The notes beneath the pieces are model-generated. The model was not told where the DNA came from. It saw only the letters and a program-made list of their open reading frames with translations, and did no database searches. From Clostridium nigeriense (GTDB lineage: Bacteria > Bacillota > Clostridia > Clostridiales > Clostridiaceae): a stretch of DNA of 64,000 bases. Location of the stretch: assembly GCF_900086595.1 (NCBI RefSeq), contig NZ_LT575472.1, positions 2,936,743 to 3,000,742 on the forward strand, read 5' to 3'. Shown in pieces: positions 1 through 9,114 of this stretch (positions within the stretch are counted from its first letter, which is position 1; each line of letters starts with the position of its first letter). A program made the translations under genes and the position numbers.

Positions 1-310
1 TGAACTTATCTTTGTCTGAAAATAAATCCTTATATGCAGGATTAGCTTCTACTATCTCATCAATATTCATAACTGTACAATATTTAAATATCTTTGCTAA
101 AGTAGCTGATATTTCATATATATCTTCTGTTTTTAATTCATTTTTTAAGTATCTCCAACTTAATGTTACTTTTCTTTTTGATTTTCTTAAATAAGTTTGT
201 AAAACTCTTATAAACCCTTCACTTTCAACTAAAGCCTCAAAGGTACTACAATATTTAGCTGTAAAATTTATTAATACTTTATCATTACTTATGGAAAATT
301 CTTTTCTCAT
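1..310 (-). CDS. Hypothetical protein, N-terminal part (runs off window start)
   Basis: An open minus-strand frame starts with ATG at 308-310 and stays open to base 1, so only about the first 103 residues are seen. AAGGGGG just upstream of the ATG is a good ribosome site. The protein begins MRKEFSISNDKVLINFTAKY and is mixed hydrophilic, with a basic patch (YLRKSKRKV) and no signal peptide or membrane helix. I do not recognise the family. An extended -10 (TGTTATAAT, read on the minus strand at about 374-382) could be its promoter. Confidence 0.6.
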   Translation of the reverse strand, partial: MRKEFSISNDKVLINFTAKYCSTFEALVESEGFIRVLQTYLRKSKRKVTLSWRYLKNELKTEDIYEISATLAKIFKYCTVMNIDEIVEANPAYKDLFSDKDKF

Positions 311-652
311 AGATTTGCCCCCTTTTTGAAATATATAAAATTGAAAAATTTCATTTTCTCGTATTTTTTTTATATTATAACACATATTATGCAAGTTTTT
401 AAAGAATGATTTTTCATTTTTTATATTTTTTACGAGTTTTTAATATTTTATACAAAGTAAACGTAACCATAACATTTAAAATAATATATTTTTATAGATT
501 TAATAAAAATACGAACTTTTAACAGTATTGCTATAATATTATTTATATATAGTCGAACTTTCCTCTTAATAATGTGATTATTGTTATATATAAAAAGTGT
601 TGTAAAATTAAGAAACTATTTTTACAACACTCTAAACTTAAAACAAATTTTC
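311..652. other. AT-rich intergenic gap with one terminator
   Basis: About 340 bases without a convincing gene. It holds the promoter-like TGTTATAAT for the partial gene to its left and the plsC terminator to its right. I see nothing else. Confidence 0.5.
596..631 (-). terminator. Intrinsic terminator after plsC
   Basis: Perfect 12-bp inverted repeat (AGTGTTGTAAAA / TTTTACAACACT) with a 12-nt loop. On the minus strand it is followed by a T run, directly downstream of the plsC stop. Confidence 0.75.
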
Positions 653-1363
653 TTATTGATGAAGATTTTTAGCTACTACCGCTCTAACTTTTTCCATAAG
701 CTGCTTTTCTTCTTCCCTAGTTAAACTATCCGTATAAATAGGTTCTCCAAAAGTAACAGTTATATCTATTGGTTTAAATTTACCATCTATTTCATAGGCT
801 CTATATGCTCCATCTATTGACACAGGTACTACCGGTGCCTTTGCCATAGTTGCAAGTTTTAAACTTCCTTTTTTAAACTCTCTAAGTACACCATCTTTGC
901 TTCTAGTACCTTCTGGGAAAATAGCCATACTATATCCTTTTTTTATATTCTCAGCTCCTTCTCTTATAACCTTTATAGCTTCTCTTGCATTCTCTCTATC
1001 TAAAGGAACGCAGTTGTATTTTTTCATCCAATAACCTAAAATAGGAGCCTTAACCATTTCCTTTTTAGCTACAAATCCCATACATTTTCCTACAGAGTCT
1101 ATTAATAAAGGTATGTCTAATATACTTGTATGATTACCAATATAACAACAAGGAACATCAGGAATATTCTCTTTTCCCTTTACTGTAACATTCATTTCTA
1201 TAGCTTTATGTACTGTATATTTTGCCCAATCTTCGCCTACCTTGCCACTATAATCTACAGCAGCCTTTTCCCCTCTAGTTTTTTCTATATACCAACGCTT
1301 TATTGCTTTAAATTGCATAAATAACATATATAATCCGTAATGTATTACTTTATAAATTTTCAT
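653..1363 (-). CDS. plsC: 1-acyl-sn-glycerol-3-phosphate acyltransferase
   Basis: Predicted to acylate lysophosphatidic acid to phosphatidic acid at the inner membrane face, in phospholipid synthesis. The 236-residue protein carries the family's NHTSILD motif (His78 and Asp83 of the HX4D catalytic pair) and the PEGTR substrate motif near residue 150. A hydrophobic N-terminal stretch (YGLYMLFMQF) fits peripheral or monotopic membrane attachment. Size and motif order are normal for bacterial PlsC. It is transcribed alone, with a strong terminator behind it. Substrate preference cannot be read from sequence; a paralogous acyltransferase role is possible. Confidence 0.9.
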   Translation of the reverse strand: MKIYKVIHYGLYMLFMQFKAIKRWYIEKTRGEKAAVDYSGKVGEDWAKYTVHKAIEMNVTVKGKENIPDVPCCYIGNHTSILDIPLLIDSVGKCMGFVAKKEMVKAPILGYWMKKYNCVPLDRENAREAIKVIREGAENIKKGYSMAIFPEGTRSKDGVLREFKKGSLKLATMAKAPVVPVSIDGAYRAYEIDGKFKPIDITVTFGEPIYTDSLTREEEKQLMEKVRAVVAKNLHQ

Positions 1364-1508
1364 TTTTACACCGCCTATCTCTTATTTTCTTTTACTTTAT
1401 TATAAAGGCTAATATTTTTTTCTTCAATTATATTTTAAATATGTTATGTCTATAATACATATATACTATATACATTTCAAAATATACTTTTATTTTATAG
1501 GAGCTTTA

Positions 1509-2381
1509 ATGATAAAAAAATATAAATTATTAAAAAAAATTCAAAATATATCTATAATCGTATTAATAATATTTAGCCTTTTTTTATTAAAATCACTATT
1601 AAATTTTAATAAAATTAATATTAATCCCAAAGAAATGAAAGTCCACTTCATTGATGTTGGGCAGGGAGATTCTATTTTAGTACAAGTTAATTATAAGAGT
1701 TTACTTATAGATTCAGGCCCTAAGGATGAAAAAGATAAACTTACTAAATATTTAAACCTCTTAAATATTTCTCAATTTGACTATGTAATAGCAACTCACC
1801 CCCATGAAGATCATATAGGTAATATGAGCTATATTATTAATAACTATAAAGTAATTAACTTTTATTCACCTAAAATTATAAATACTACTTCTTCTTTTGA
1901 GAATATGGCTGAAGCTCTTTCACGAAAAAACTTAAAAATAAAAATCTTAAAAGCCAATACTACATCTATAGATTTAGGATATAATACCTTAGTAGAAGTT
2001 TTTTCTCCTACTTTAGATGACTATGAAAATTTAAATAATTATTCTCCAATCATTAAAATTTCACACGGAAATAATACTTTCTTATTTACTGGAGATGCCG
2101 AAGAAGATATAGAAAAAGAAGTATTAATAAATAATTTTAATCTCAATAGCGATGTATTAAAAGTAGGACATCACGGCTCTTCAACTTCATCTAGCTTAGA
2201 ATTTCTAGAGAAAGTAAATCCTAAAATTTCAATAATATCTGTAGGAAAAAATAATTCTTATGGACATCCAACTTTAAAAACCTTAGATAATCTAAAAAGA
2301 ACATCTTTATTTAGAACTGATAAAGATGGATCTATAGTTATTACCTCTGATGGAAACTATTTAAAATATTCTTTTAAATGA
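1509..2381 (+). CDS. Membrane-anchored ComEC/Rec2-like metallo-beta-lactamase-fold hydrolase
   Basis: The start is set at ATG 1509 because ATAGGAGC lies just upstream; a longer frame from 1446 adds 21 residues without a ribosome site. The 290-residue product has one N-terminal transmembrane helix, then an extracellular MBL-fold domain with the family opening FIDVGQGDSILV, the metal motif HPHEDH (about residues 97-102), a GDAE segment and VGHHGS. This is the architecture of the stand-alone hydrolase related to the ComEC C-terminal domain. By family these act on nucleic acid or phosphodiesters, but the substrate is not known here. There is no channel domain, so it is not ComEC itself. Confidence 0.85.
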   Translation: MIKKYKLLKKIQNISIIVLIIFSLFLLKSLLNFNKININPKEMKVHFIDVGQGDSILVQVNYKSLLIDSGPKDEKDKLTKYLNLLNISQFDYVIATHPHEDHIGNMSYIINNYKVINFYSPKIINTTSSFENMAEALSRKNLKIKILKANTTSIDLGYNTLVEVFSPTLDDYENLNNYSPIIKISHGNNTFLFTGDAEEDIEKEVLINNFNLNSDVLKVGHHGSSTSSSLEFLEKVNPKISIISVGKNNSYGHPTLKTLDNLKRTSLFRTDKDGSIVITSDGNYLKYSFK

Positions 2382-2417
2382 TAGATGCTCCTAAAATTTT
2401 AGGAGCATCTATCATTT
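2376..2417. terminator. Bidirectional intrinsic terminator
   Basis: A perfect palindrome with 21-bp arms (AAATGATAGATGCTCCTAAAA and its complement) covers the stop codon of the MBL hydrolase. It faces the convergent YprB-like gene, so it can serve both. Confidence 0.85.
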
Positions 2418-2448
2418 AAGAATATAATTCTTAAACTAATATATAAAA

Positions 2449-3237
2449 CTACTCTAATTCTTCTAAATCATTATCCTTAGAATCTAGAATTTCTTCTTTA
2501 TTTAACTCTACATCTTCACTACTTTTATCATCTAAAGGTTCTTCTTTCAAATCATTTTCTTTAATTTCATCTTCAATTTTATTAATTTTACCATTTTCAT
2601 CTTTTACATATGCCTGCCAAAGCATATAAATATTATATAAATTAGTTACATCTTGTTCATTATATAATAGTATAGTTTCAATTTTTTCTTTAGGCATTCT
2701 TAATATATAATCTTTATCTTTTAATACCTTATTAAAGGTTTTAGCAAGATTGGATCCACTAATAACTTCACCTTCTCTATGGATTTCAAAATCCTTTTCT
2801 AGATTTTTAAGTCCTATGGAATGTTTCATTTTCTTTTCATATTCTCTTTGAATATCAATATCTTGAAATTCTTTAGAGAAATTGAAATCTATTCCATATT
2901 TTTTAAACAAATAATTGATTACTGTATAATCGTTATTTCCTGAAAAGGTGACAATAGCTTTTTTTCCTTTTTTCTTCATTGTTAAAAAATATTTTTTAGC
3001 TAGTTCTAGTATCTGTATTGATTCATATTTATTCTCTATCATATATTGAGTTACAATTAGTTTATTGTTTTCAAAAATACAAGCTCCAAAAACTCCTATA
3101 CATTTTGGCTTCTTATATACATAATGCTCTAAGTCAAAAAATATAAGTTCTTCTGGTGGCCTGTTTATATCATCTGTTTTTAGCATAAATTCCCTATTAG
3201 TGGAATCTATCTCTATTATATTTTCTCTAATAATCAC
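2449..3237 (-). CDS. YprB-like ribonuclease H-fold exonuclease
   Basis: 262 residues. The segment LIFFDLEHY (residues about 31-39) is the first acidic motif of a DEDD-type RNase H fold. It is followed by TFSGNNDYTVINYLF, and by ILLYNEQDVTNLYNIY, where the last conserved aspartate sits. This pattern matches the YprB ribonuclease H-like domain found in Firmicutes. The last 40 residues are an acidic tail (Glu/Asp/Lys-rich), likely disordered. It is monocistronic and convergent with the MBL gene. The activity is inferred from the fold; the substrate is not known. Confidence 0.75.
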   Translation of the reverse strand: MIIRENIIEIDSTNREFMLKTDDINRPPEELIFFDLEHYVYKKPKCIGVFGACIFENNKLIVTQYMIENKYESIQILELAKKYFLTMKKKGKKAIVTFSGNNDYTVINYLFKKYGIDFNFSKEFQDIDIQREYEKKMKHSIGLKNLEKDFEIHREGEVISGSNLAKTFNKVLKDKDYILRMPKEKIETILLYNEQDVTNLYNIYMLWQAYVKDENGKINKIEDEIKENDLKEEPLDDKSSEDVELNKEEILDSKDNDLEELE

Positions 3238-3438
3238 ATTACCACTCTTTCTTCCTTATCATTATCACCTTTAAATTCCTAAATTTATCTTATAATATTA
3301 TATCATCTTTTATAACAATATAGAAACAAATAAAAATATAATTATATATACTTATATAGTATTATGTAATGATATTTATGTTTAATATTTTAAAAATTTT
3401 AAATAATTGAAATTAATTATCAATTGGTTATAATTATA

Positions 3439-3467
3439 TTGACTACTTTTTAACATTCTGATATTAT
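3439..3467 (+). promoter_or_regulatory. Sigma-A promoter of the feo operon
   Basis: TTGACT (3439-3444), a 17-bp spacer and TATTAT (3462-3467), about 40 bp upstream of feoA and directly before a Fur box. Confidence 0.75.
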
Positions 3468-3474
3468 TAAAATA

Positions 3475-3489
3475 TGATAATGATTTTCA
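3475..3489 (+). promoter_or_regulatory. Fur operator (7-1-7 box)
   Basis: TGATAATGATTTTCA fits the 7-1-7 Fur inverted repeat with one mismatch. It starts 8 bp after the -10, over the expected transcription start. By established Fur biology this implies iron-dependent repression of feoAB. Confidence 0.8.
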
Positions 3490-3505
3490 ATACGAGGTGG
3501 ATGAA

Positions 3506-3727
3506 ATGAGTCTATGTGATTTAAATTTAGGAGAAAAAGCAATAATCAAAGAAATTGGTGGAGATGAAAAACTCGCCAAAAGATTACTTGCACTTGGATG
3601 TATTGAAGGAACTGAAATTGAACTTAAAAGAGTAGCTCCTCTAGGTGATCCAATGATAATTAATCTAAGAGGTTTTGACTTAGCAATTAGGAAAAAAGAT
3701 GCTAAAAATATATTTTTAGCTGTTTAG
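3506..3727 (+). CDS. feoA: Ferrous iron transport protein A
   Basis: 73 residues, SH3-like FeoA fold (LGEKAIIKEIGG ... LLALGCIEGTEIELKR ... DPMIINLRGFDLAIRK). It is the small cytosolic partner that modulates FeoB. The start at ATG 3506 has GAGGTGG six bases upstream; a GTG at 3497 lies inside that ribosome site and is not used. feoB follows after 11 bases, in the same operon under the Fur box. Confidence 0.92.
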   Translation: MSLCDLNLGEKAIIKEIGGDEKLAKRLLALGCIEGTEIELKRVAPLGDPMIINLRGFDLAIRKKDAKNIFLAV

Positions 3728-3738
3728 GAGGAATTACA

Positions 3739-5499
3739 ATGAAAACAGTAGCATTGCTTGGTAACCCAAATGTAGGTAAAACAACTTTATTTAACTCATT
3801 AACTGGGTCTAATCAAAGAATAGGTAATTGGGCTGGAGTTACAGTTGATAAAAAAGAAGGATTTTTCAATGATATTAAGATAGTTGACTTACCTGGAATA
3901 TATGCAATGGATACTTTTTCTAACGAAGAAAAAATATCAAAGAACTTTTTAGAAAAAGATGATGTAGATATTATTCTAAATATAATAGATGCTTCTAATA
4001 TAGATAGAAATTTATACTTAACAACTCAATTAAAACAATTTAATAAACCTATAGTTTTAGCTATCAATATGATAGACGTTGCAGAGAAAAAAGGAATAAA
4101 TTTAGATTTTGAAAAGCTATCAAAACTTCTAAATGTAACTGTTATTCCAATTGTAGCATCAAAGGGTAAAGGAATAGATGAAATTAAAAAAGTTTTAGAA
4201 GATAAGAGCACTCTTGAAAATATAGATACTAATACTTATGATTTTAAAAATGAAAAAGATACTTATGAATATATAGAGGATCTATTAAATAAATGTAATA
4301 AAACTAAGGATGCTAACAAAAATACTATTAAGGATAAAATAGATAATATTCTTTTAAATCCTTGGTTAGCTTATCCTGTATTTATACTAATTATGGCATT
4401 AATGTTTCAAATAACATTTTCTTGGATAGGACAACCTGTTTCTGATTGGTTAGATTCTTTATTAAACGATAGTTTATTACCGTTTTTATCTAATCTTTTA
4501 TCTAATACCTCACCTTGGTTTCAATCACTTATAGTTGATGGTATTGTAGCAGGTGTTGGTGGAATTTTAGTACTACTTCCAATAATATTAGTTTTATTTG
4601 CTTGTATATCCATTCTCGAAGATAGTGGTTATATGGCAAGAGTAGCTTTTATTATGGATAAGCTAATGAGAAAGATGGGACTTTCAGGGAAAGCATTTAT
4701 TCCAATGATAGTTGGATTTGGTTGCACAGTTCCTGCTATTATGTCTGCAAGAACATTAGAAAGTGAAAAAGATAGAAAACTTACAGCTTTGTTAGTTCCA
4801 CTAATGAGTTGTAATGCAAGATTACCTGTTTACGCAATTTTCGCAGCAGTTTTCTTCCCTAATTATACTGGTTTAGTTGTTGCATTACTTTATTTACTTG
4901 GTGTAATATTAGCATTTATATTAGGAATAATATTTAAGAATACATTGTTTAAAAAAGATGAAGAGCCATTTATTATTGAACTTCCTGAATATAAACTTCC
5001 TTCACCTAAAAATGTTTTAAAACAAATTTTAGAAAAGGCTAAAAGCTTCTTAATTAAAGCTGGAACAATTATATTTGCAATGAGCGTAGTTATTTGGTTC
5101 TTATCAAACTTTAGTTTTTCAGGAATGGTTGACGTAAATGACAGTATATTAGCTACAATAGGTAACTTTATAGCACCTATTTTTAAACCATTAGGATTTG
5201 GTAATTGGCAAAGTTCTGTTTCACTATTAACAGGCCTTTTAGCTAAAGAAACTGTTGTAGCATCTATGGGTGTTATATTTGCTGGTGACTTAAGTGCTAC
5301 TCTTCCACTTTATTTTACAGCAGCATCAGCTATATCATTTTTAGTATTTGTACTTTTATACACTCCATGTATATCAGTTATTGGTGCAATGAAAAAAGAA
5401 TATGGAACTAAGTTCACTTTATTTTCAAGCACTTATCAATTAGTTTTAGCTTGGGTGGTTTCATTTATTATTTATCACATTGCTAATTTAATATTATAA
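3739..5499 (+). CDS. feoB: Ferrous iron transporter FeoB
   Basis: 586-residue membrane GTPase importing Fe2+. The G1 motif GNPNVGKTT is at residues 8-16, the switch I region is WAGVTV, G3 is DLPG and G4 is NMID. The membrane part starts near residue 205 with the conserved gate segments GYMARVAFIMD and GFGCTVPA, then LMSCNARLPVY and TPCISVIGAMKKE. It is on the short side for FeoB (many are 650-700), lacking the extra C-terminal domain, but looks complete. Ribosome site AGGAGG. It follows feoA and precedes a small Cys-rich protein, the usual Firmicutes order. Confidence 0.95.
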   Translation: MKTVALLGNPNVGKTTLFNSLTGSNQRIGNWAGVTVDKKEGFFNDIKIVDLPGIYAMDTFSNEEKISKNFLEKDDVDIILNIIDASNIDRNLYLTTQLKQFNKPIVLAINMIDVAEKKGINLDFEKLSKLLNVTVIPIVASKGKGIDEIKKVLEDKSTLENIDTNTYDFKNEKDTYEYIEDLLNKCNKTKDANKNTIKDKIDNILLNPWLAYPVFILIMALMFQITFSWIGQPVSDWLDSLLNDSLLPFLSNLLSNTSPWFQSLIVDGIVAGVGGILVLLPIILVLFACISILEDSGYMARVAFIMDKLMRKMGLSGKAFIPMIVGFGCTVPAIMSARTLESEKDRKLTALLVPLMSCNARLPVYAIFAAVFFPNYTGLVVALLYLLGVILAFILGIIFKNTLFKKDEEPFIIELPEYKLPSPKNVLKQILEKAKSFLIKAGTIIFAMSVVIWFLSNFSFSGMVDVNDSILATIGNFIAPIFKPLGFGNWQSSVSLLTGLLAKETVVASMGVIFAGDLSATLPLYFTAASAISFLVFVLLYTPCISVIGAMKKEYGTKFTLFSSTYQLVLAWVVSFIIYHIANLIL

Positions 5500-5512
5500 A
5501 GAAGGTGTTGTA

Positions 5513-5674
5513 ATGGAAATATTAATTACACTAGTTATAGTTGCTTTTGCAGCATATATAATTTTTAAGACTCTTCGAAAATCATCTAAGGGTGGCTGTA
5601 GTTGCGGAAGTTGTTCAAATCATTGCCCTATGTATGAAGAAAAAGAAAAAAGCCTTAAAATAGAAAAAAAATAA
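5513..5674 (+). CDS. FeoB-associated Cys-rich membrane protein
   Basis: 53 residues: one N-terminal transmembrane helix (ILITLVIVAFAAYIIF), a basic turn, then a cysteine cluster GCSCGSCSNHCPM and a Lys/Glu tail. The ATG at 5513 follows AAGGTG. It lies 13 bases after feoB. This matches the small FeoB-associated Cys-rich family, thought to assist Fe2+ uptake; the mechanism is not settled. A short hairpin (5673-5693) lies just behind. Confidence 0.85.
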   Translation: MEILITLVIVAFAAYIIFKTLRKSSKGGCSCGSCSNHCPMYEEKEKSLKIEKK

Positions 5675-5705
5675 GTATTTCCTATTGAAATACTTACATA
5701 AGTTA

Positions 5706-5741
5706 AAATTAAGAGGTTGTTTAAAACAACCTCTTAATTTT
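5706..5741. terminator. Bidirectional terminator between feo operon and AI-2E permease
   Basis: About 16-bp inverted repeat (AATTAAGAGGTTGTT / AACAACCTCTTAATT) with T runs on both sides. It overlaps the stop end of the convergent permease gene. Confidence 0.8.
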
Positions 5742-6852
5742 TCTCTGCATTCTTTATAATATTACAATTTTTATTCATTAACCTTTCATAATATATCTTT
5801 ATAGTTGCTGCTGTAGGTGAAGCTAACAACATTCCAACAGGTCCAAAGAACCCTCCACCAATTATTACAGCTACTATTATTACTAAGGCTCTAACTCCAA
5901 CCTTATCCCCTATAAGCTTAGGATCTAAATACCAACCATCAAATAATTGAAGTGCCAATAGAACTAAAAAAACAATTAATCCTTTGGTTGGAGAAACAAA
6001 TACATTAAATAAGAAACCTACTATTTCACCAATAAAAGGTCCAAAATATGGAATCATATTTGTTACACCAACTATTATAGCAAGTAAAAAGGCATATTCT
6101 GATTTTACAATAGTTAGTAATACTAATGCCATTGCTGCTATAATTGCTGAATCTATAGCCTTAATTCCTATATAAGCTCCAATCATGCTATGATAAATTC
6201 TTATAGCTTCAATTAATTTTTTTGCTTTCTCTTCTTTAAGAATTAAATAGGTTATTTTTTTACTTTCTCTTATAATTCTATCTTTATCAATTAATACATA
6301 AATTGATATTAGTAATCCCAAGAATATTTTTACTAATTGACTTGAAAAAGCAAAAATATATACTACTGTCCCCTCTAATATAGTAACGGCCATAGTTCCA
6401 ACCTGTGCTATTAGTTCATTAACATTCTTCATAGTTCCTGTATTTACTATGATTTCATGAATAGCCTTATTATTTAGAATACTATCTATCCATCCTTGAG
6501 CTTCTTTTATATAAAATGGAACCTTTGATGTAATATCTATTGCACTATTAATCATATTAGGTAATAAAAAGATAGAAGCAACTATTATTAAGGCAATTAG
6601 TAACAAATAAGAAGATAAGATTGCTACTCCTTCTTTTACCTTGAATCTTTTTCTAATAAATTTTACTAATGGATTTAATATATATGCAATTACAAATCCA
6701 TAAACTACAGGTAATAGCAATGACCATAACTTCTTAATAATATTAAAAAAATAATTATAATTTTCTATTAACTTATATCCAACAATTCCTACTAGAATAG
6801 CAAATACAATACTTATTACTATATCTTTATTTTTTATATTCTTAAAAATAAT
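5734..6852 (-). CDS. AI-2E family transporter, probable non-canonical start
   Basis: Polytopic membrane protein of the AI-2E/PerM (UPF0118) family: LLPVVYGFVIAYILNPLV, a soluble mid-part, then GVTNMIPYFGPFIGE and the C-terminal KLIGDKVGVRALVIIVAVIIGGG. The first ATG (6718-6720) would begin inside the protein. Upstream codons stay open and encode a typical first helix (DIVISIVFAILVGIVGYKLI), but no ATG, GTG or TTG occurs before the stop. AGGGAGAG sits seven bases ahead of an ATT at 6850-6852, taken here as the start (about 373 residues, normal family length). The substrate is unknown. If the ATT start is wrong, the gene is 5' truncated (328 residues). Confidence 0.75.
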   Translation of the reverse strand: MIFKNIKNKDIVISIVFAILVGIVGYKLIENYNYFFNIIKKLWSLLLPVVYGFVIAYILNPLVKFIRKRFKVKEGVAILSSYLLLIALIIVASIFLLPNMINSAIDITSKVPFYIKEAQGWIDSILNNKAIHEIIVNTGTMKNVNELIAQVGTMAVTILEGTVVYIFAFSSQLVKIFLGLLISIYVLIDKDRIIRESKKITYLILKEEKAKKLIEAIRIYHSMIGAYIGIKAIDSAIIAAMALVLLTIVKSEYAFLLAIIVGVTNMIPYFGPFIGEIVGFLFNVFVSPTKGLIVFLVLLALQLFDGWYLDPKLIGDKVGVRALVIIVAVIIGGGFFGPVGMLLASPTAATIKIYYERLMNKNCNIIKNAEKN

Positions 6853-6935
6853 ATCTACTCTCCCTTACCTTTATTATAAATAATATAACACAATTCCTTA
6901 TTAATATCATATATTATTTGTTAAATTTGAGTAAA

Positions 6936-6977
6936 AATAAGCTCACAGCTAATACATCTATTAACTGTAAGCTTATT
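6936..6977 (-). terminator. argS terminator
   Basis: Inverted repeat AATAAGCTCACAG / CTGTAAGCTTATT with one mismatch. It is followed on the minus strand by a T-rich tract, just after the argS stop. Confidence 0.7.
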
Positions 6978-6984
6978 ATATATT

Positions 6985-8676
6985 TTACATTTTTTCTACT
7001 ACTTCTATTCCTATTAAAGCTAAAGAATTTTTAATAACTTGGCATGTAGCCTTTACTAAATTAATTCTAGCTTCTTTTAAGCCTTCATCTTCTAAGTTTA
7101 ATACAGAATGAGCATTATAGAATTTATTAAATAGTTTAGCAACTTCTATAGCATATCTTGTGATAATAGATGGCTCCAATTTTTCTGTAGCTTGATGTAT
7201 TTGCTTTCCGAATCCTTCTAAAGCTTTAATTAATTCAAATTCTTCTTTAGAATCTAATTTAGAATAATCCGCTACACCTTTTAATTCGCCTGCTCTATTT
7301 AAAATACTATTAGCTCTAGCATATGAGTATTGAACATACGGTCCTGTTTCTCCTTCAAAAGAAAGCATTTCCTTCCAATCAAAGACTATATCTTTTTCTC
7401 TTGAATTCTTTAAGTAAGTAAATACAATTGCACCTACACCTATTTTCTTAGCAACTTCTTCTTTATTTTCTAATTCAGGATTCTTTTCATTAATTATTTC
7501 TAATGTTTTATCCACAGATTCTTTTATTAAATCATCTAATAAGATAACTTCTCCCTTTCTTGTTGAAAGCTTTCTGTCTGCAAATTTAACTAATCCAAAA
7601 CCTACGTGTACACAGTCTTTAGCCCATTCATGTCCTGCAAGTTCTAATACTTTAAATACTTGTTTAAAGTGTAATGCTTGAGGTGTTCCAACAACATAGA
7701 TACTCTTATAGAAGTCATAAGTTTTCTTTCTATACATAGCTGCCGCTAAATCTCTTGTAGCATATATTGATGCCCCATCACCCTTTAAAACTATACAAGG
7801 TGGCATATTATACTCATCTAGCATAACAACTTGTGCACCGTTACTTTCTACTAAAAGGCTCTTCTCCTTTAATTCATTAACTACTACATCCATTTTATCA
7901 TTATAGAAGGCTTCCCCAGCATATGAGTCAAATTTAACATCAAACACTTCATATATTCTTTCGAACTCTTTTAAGCTTAAATCCCTAAATCTCTTCCATA
8001 AAGCTTCAACATCCTTATCCCCATCTTCTAAAGCTTTAAAGTATGCTCTTCCTTCATCTTCTAATGCAGGATCTTTTTCTGCTTCATCGTGGAATTTAAC
8101 GTATATTCTTAAAAGTTCGTTAATAGCATTTTCTTCTAATGCTTCTTCATTTCCCCATCTTTTGTAAGCAGATATAAGCTTACCAAATTGAGTTCCCCAA
8201 TCACCTAAATGATTGATTCCCTCTACGTTATATCCTTCTTTTTTAAATAATTTATATAAAGAATTACCTATTGCAGTAGTAAATAAATGACCTACATGGA
8301 AAGGTTTTGCAATATTAGGGGATGAATATTCTACACATACTGTTTTTCCTTCTCCTATATTGCTTGAACCATAATTTGCCCCATCTACTAATACTTTTTC
8401 AATAGTGTTTTTAGTAAATTCATTTTTATCAACAAAGAAGTTGACATATGGCCCAACATTTATTATTTTTTCAAATCCTTCTGAGCTTATTTTTTCTTTT
8501 AATTCTTCTGATATCATATTAGGAGCCTTTCTAAAGGCTTTTGCTAATTGAAAGCAAGGAAATGCATAGTCACCCATTTCACTTTTAGGTGGAATTTCAA
8601 TTAACTTTTCTATACTTTCAATATCCATATCAACATGTTGTTTTATAGCTTCAGCAACTTTTTTCTTATAATCCAT
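6985..8676 (-). CDS. argS: Arginyl-tRNA synthetase
   Basis: 563-residue class I synthetase charging tRNA-Arg with arginine. An N-terminal Arg-S domain is followed by [14 protein letters not shown], the HIGH signature (HVGH), at about residues 117-130. The KMSKS-equivalent is KLSTRKGE near 370, and the C-terminal anticodon-binding DALR domain begins about 440. Length is normal. An AGGAGGA site precedes ATG 8676. A T-box leader immediately upstream indicates induction by uncharged tRNA-Arg. Confidence 0.97.
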   Translation of the reverse strand: MDYKKKVAEAIKQHVDMDIESIEKLIEIPPKSEMGDYAFPCFQLAKAFRKAPNMISEELKEKISSEGFEKIINVGPYVNFFVDKNEFTKNTIEKVLVDGANYGSSNIGEGKTVCVEYSSPNIAKPFHVGHLFTTAIGNSLYKLFKKEGYNVEGINHLGDWGTQFGKLISAYKRWGNEEALEENAINELLRIYVKFHDEAEKDPALEDEGRAYFKALEDGDKDVEALWKRFRDLSLKEFERIYEVFDVKFDSYAGEAFYNDKMDVVVNELKEKSLLVESNGAQVVMLDEYNMPPCIVLKGDGASIYATRDLAAAMYRKKTYDFYKSIYVVGTPQALHFKQVFKVLELAGHEWAKDCVHVGFGLVKFADRKLSTRKGEVILLDDLIKESVDKTLEIINEKNPELENKEEVAKKIGVGAIVFTYLKNSREKDIVFDWKEMLSFEGETGPYVQYSYARANSILNRAGELKGVADYSKLDSKEEFELIKALEGFGKQIHQATEKLEPSIITRYAIEVAKLFNKFYNAHSVLNLEDEGLKEARINLVKATCQVIKNSLALIGIEVVEKM

Positions 8677-8756
8677 TATTATCCTCCTTATTTATACTTT
8701 CTGCATTTTTCTTTTTACTAAATGCAAAATATATAATTATTTATAGAAATAAAAAA

Positions 8757-8985
8757 TCGCCTCTTAAATATAAGAGACGAATAAATCCGCGGTACCACTC
8801 TGATTGCAATAATGCCACTCAATGCTTTAACGCAGCAAACGAACTATCCTACTTAATTTCAGTAGTTATCTCCAAGGCTCTTTTCCTATATTTTATCTTA
8901 TAAGGCTCACACCATCCCTTACTCGCTAAAAGCATCAAATATAGTACTCTTCTTTTCATAGATATTACTATTATTCTATTACAAT
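8757..8985 (-). promoter_or_regulatory. T-box leader of argS
   Basis: Read on the minus strand it has the AGGGATGGTGTGAGCC distal stem I element, then the conserved TGGTACCGCGG T-box (complement at 8788-8798), and a terminator hairpin CGTCTCTTA / TAAGAGGCG followed by a T run at 8757-8780. An AGA triplet in the specifier region (AAGATAAAATATAGG) fits tRNA-Arg, but I did not fold it. By family, uncharged tRNA stabilises the antiterminator and lets argS be read. Confidence 0.9.
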
Positions 8986-9114
8986 ATCAACATTATACAT
9001 AAATAAAAGATTTATTGTCAACCTTAAATCTTTTAGTATCACCTATACTTTATAAATTTAAATGATATAATGTTAATAACAAATATTTTTCACAAATTTT
9101 TTTAAGGAGTTATT

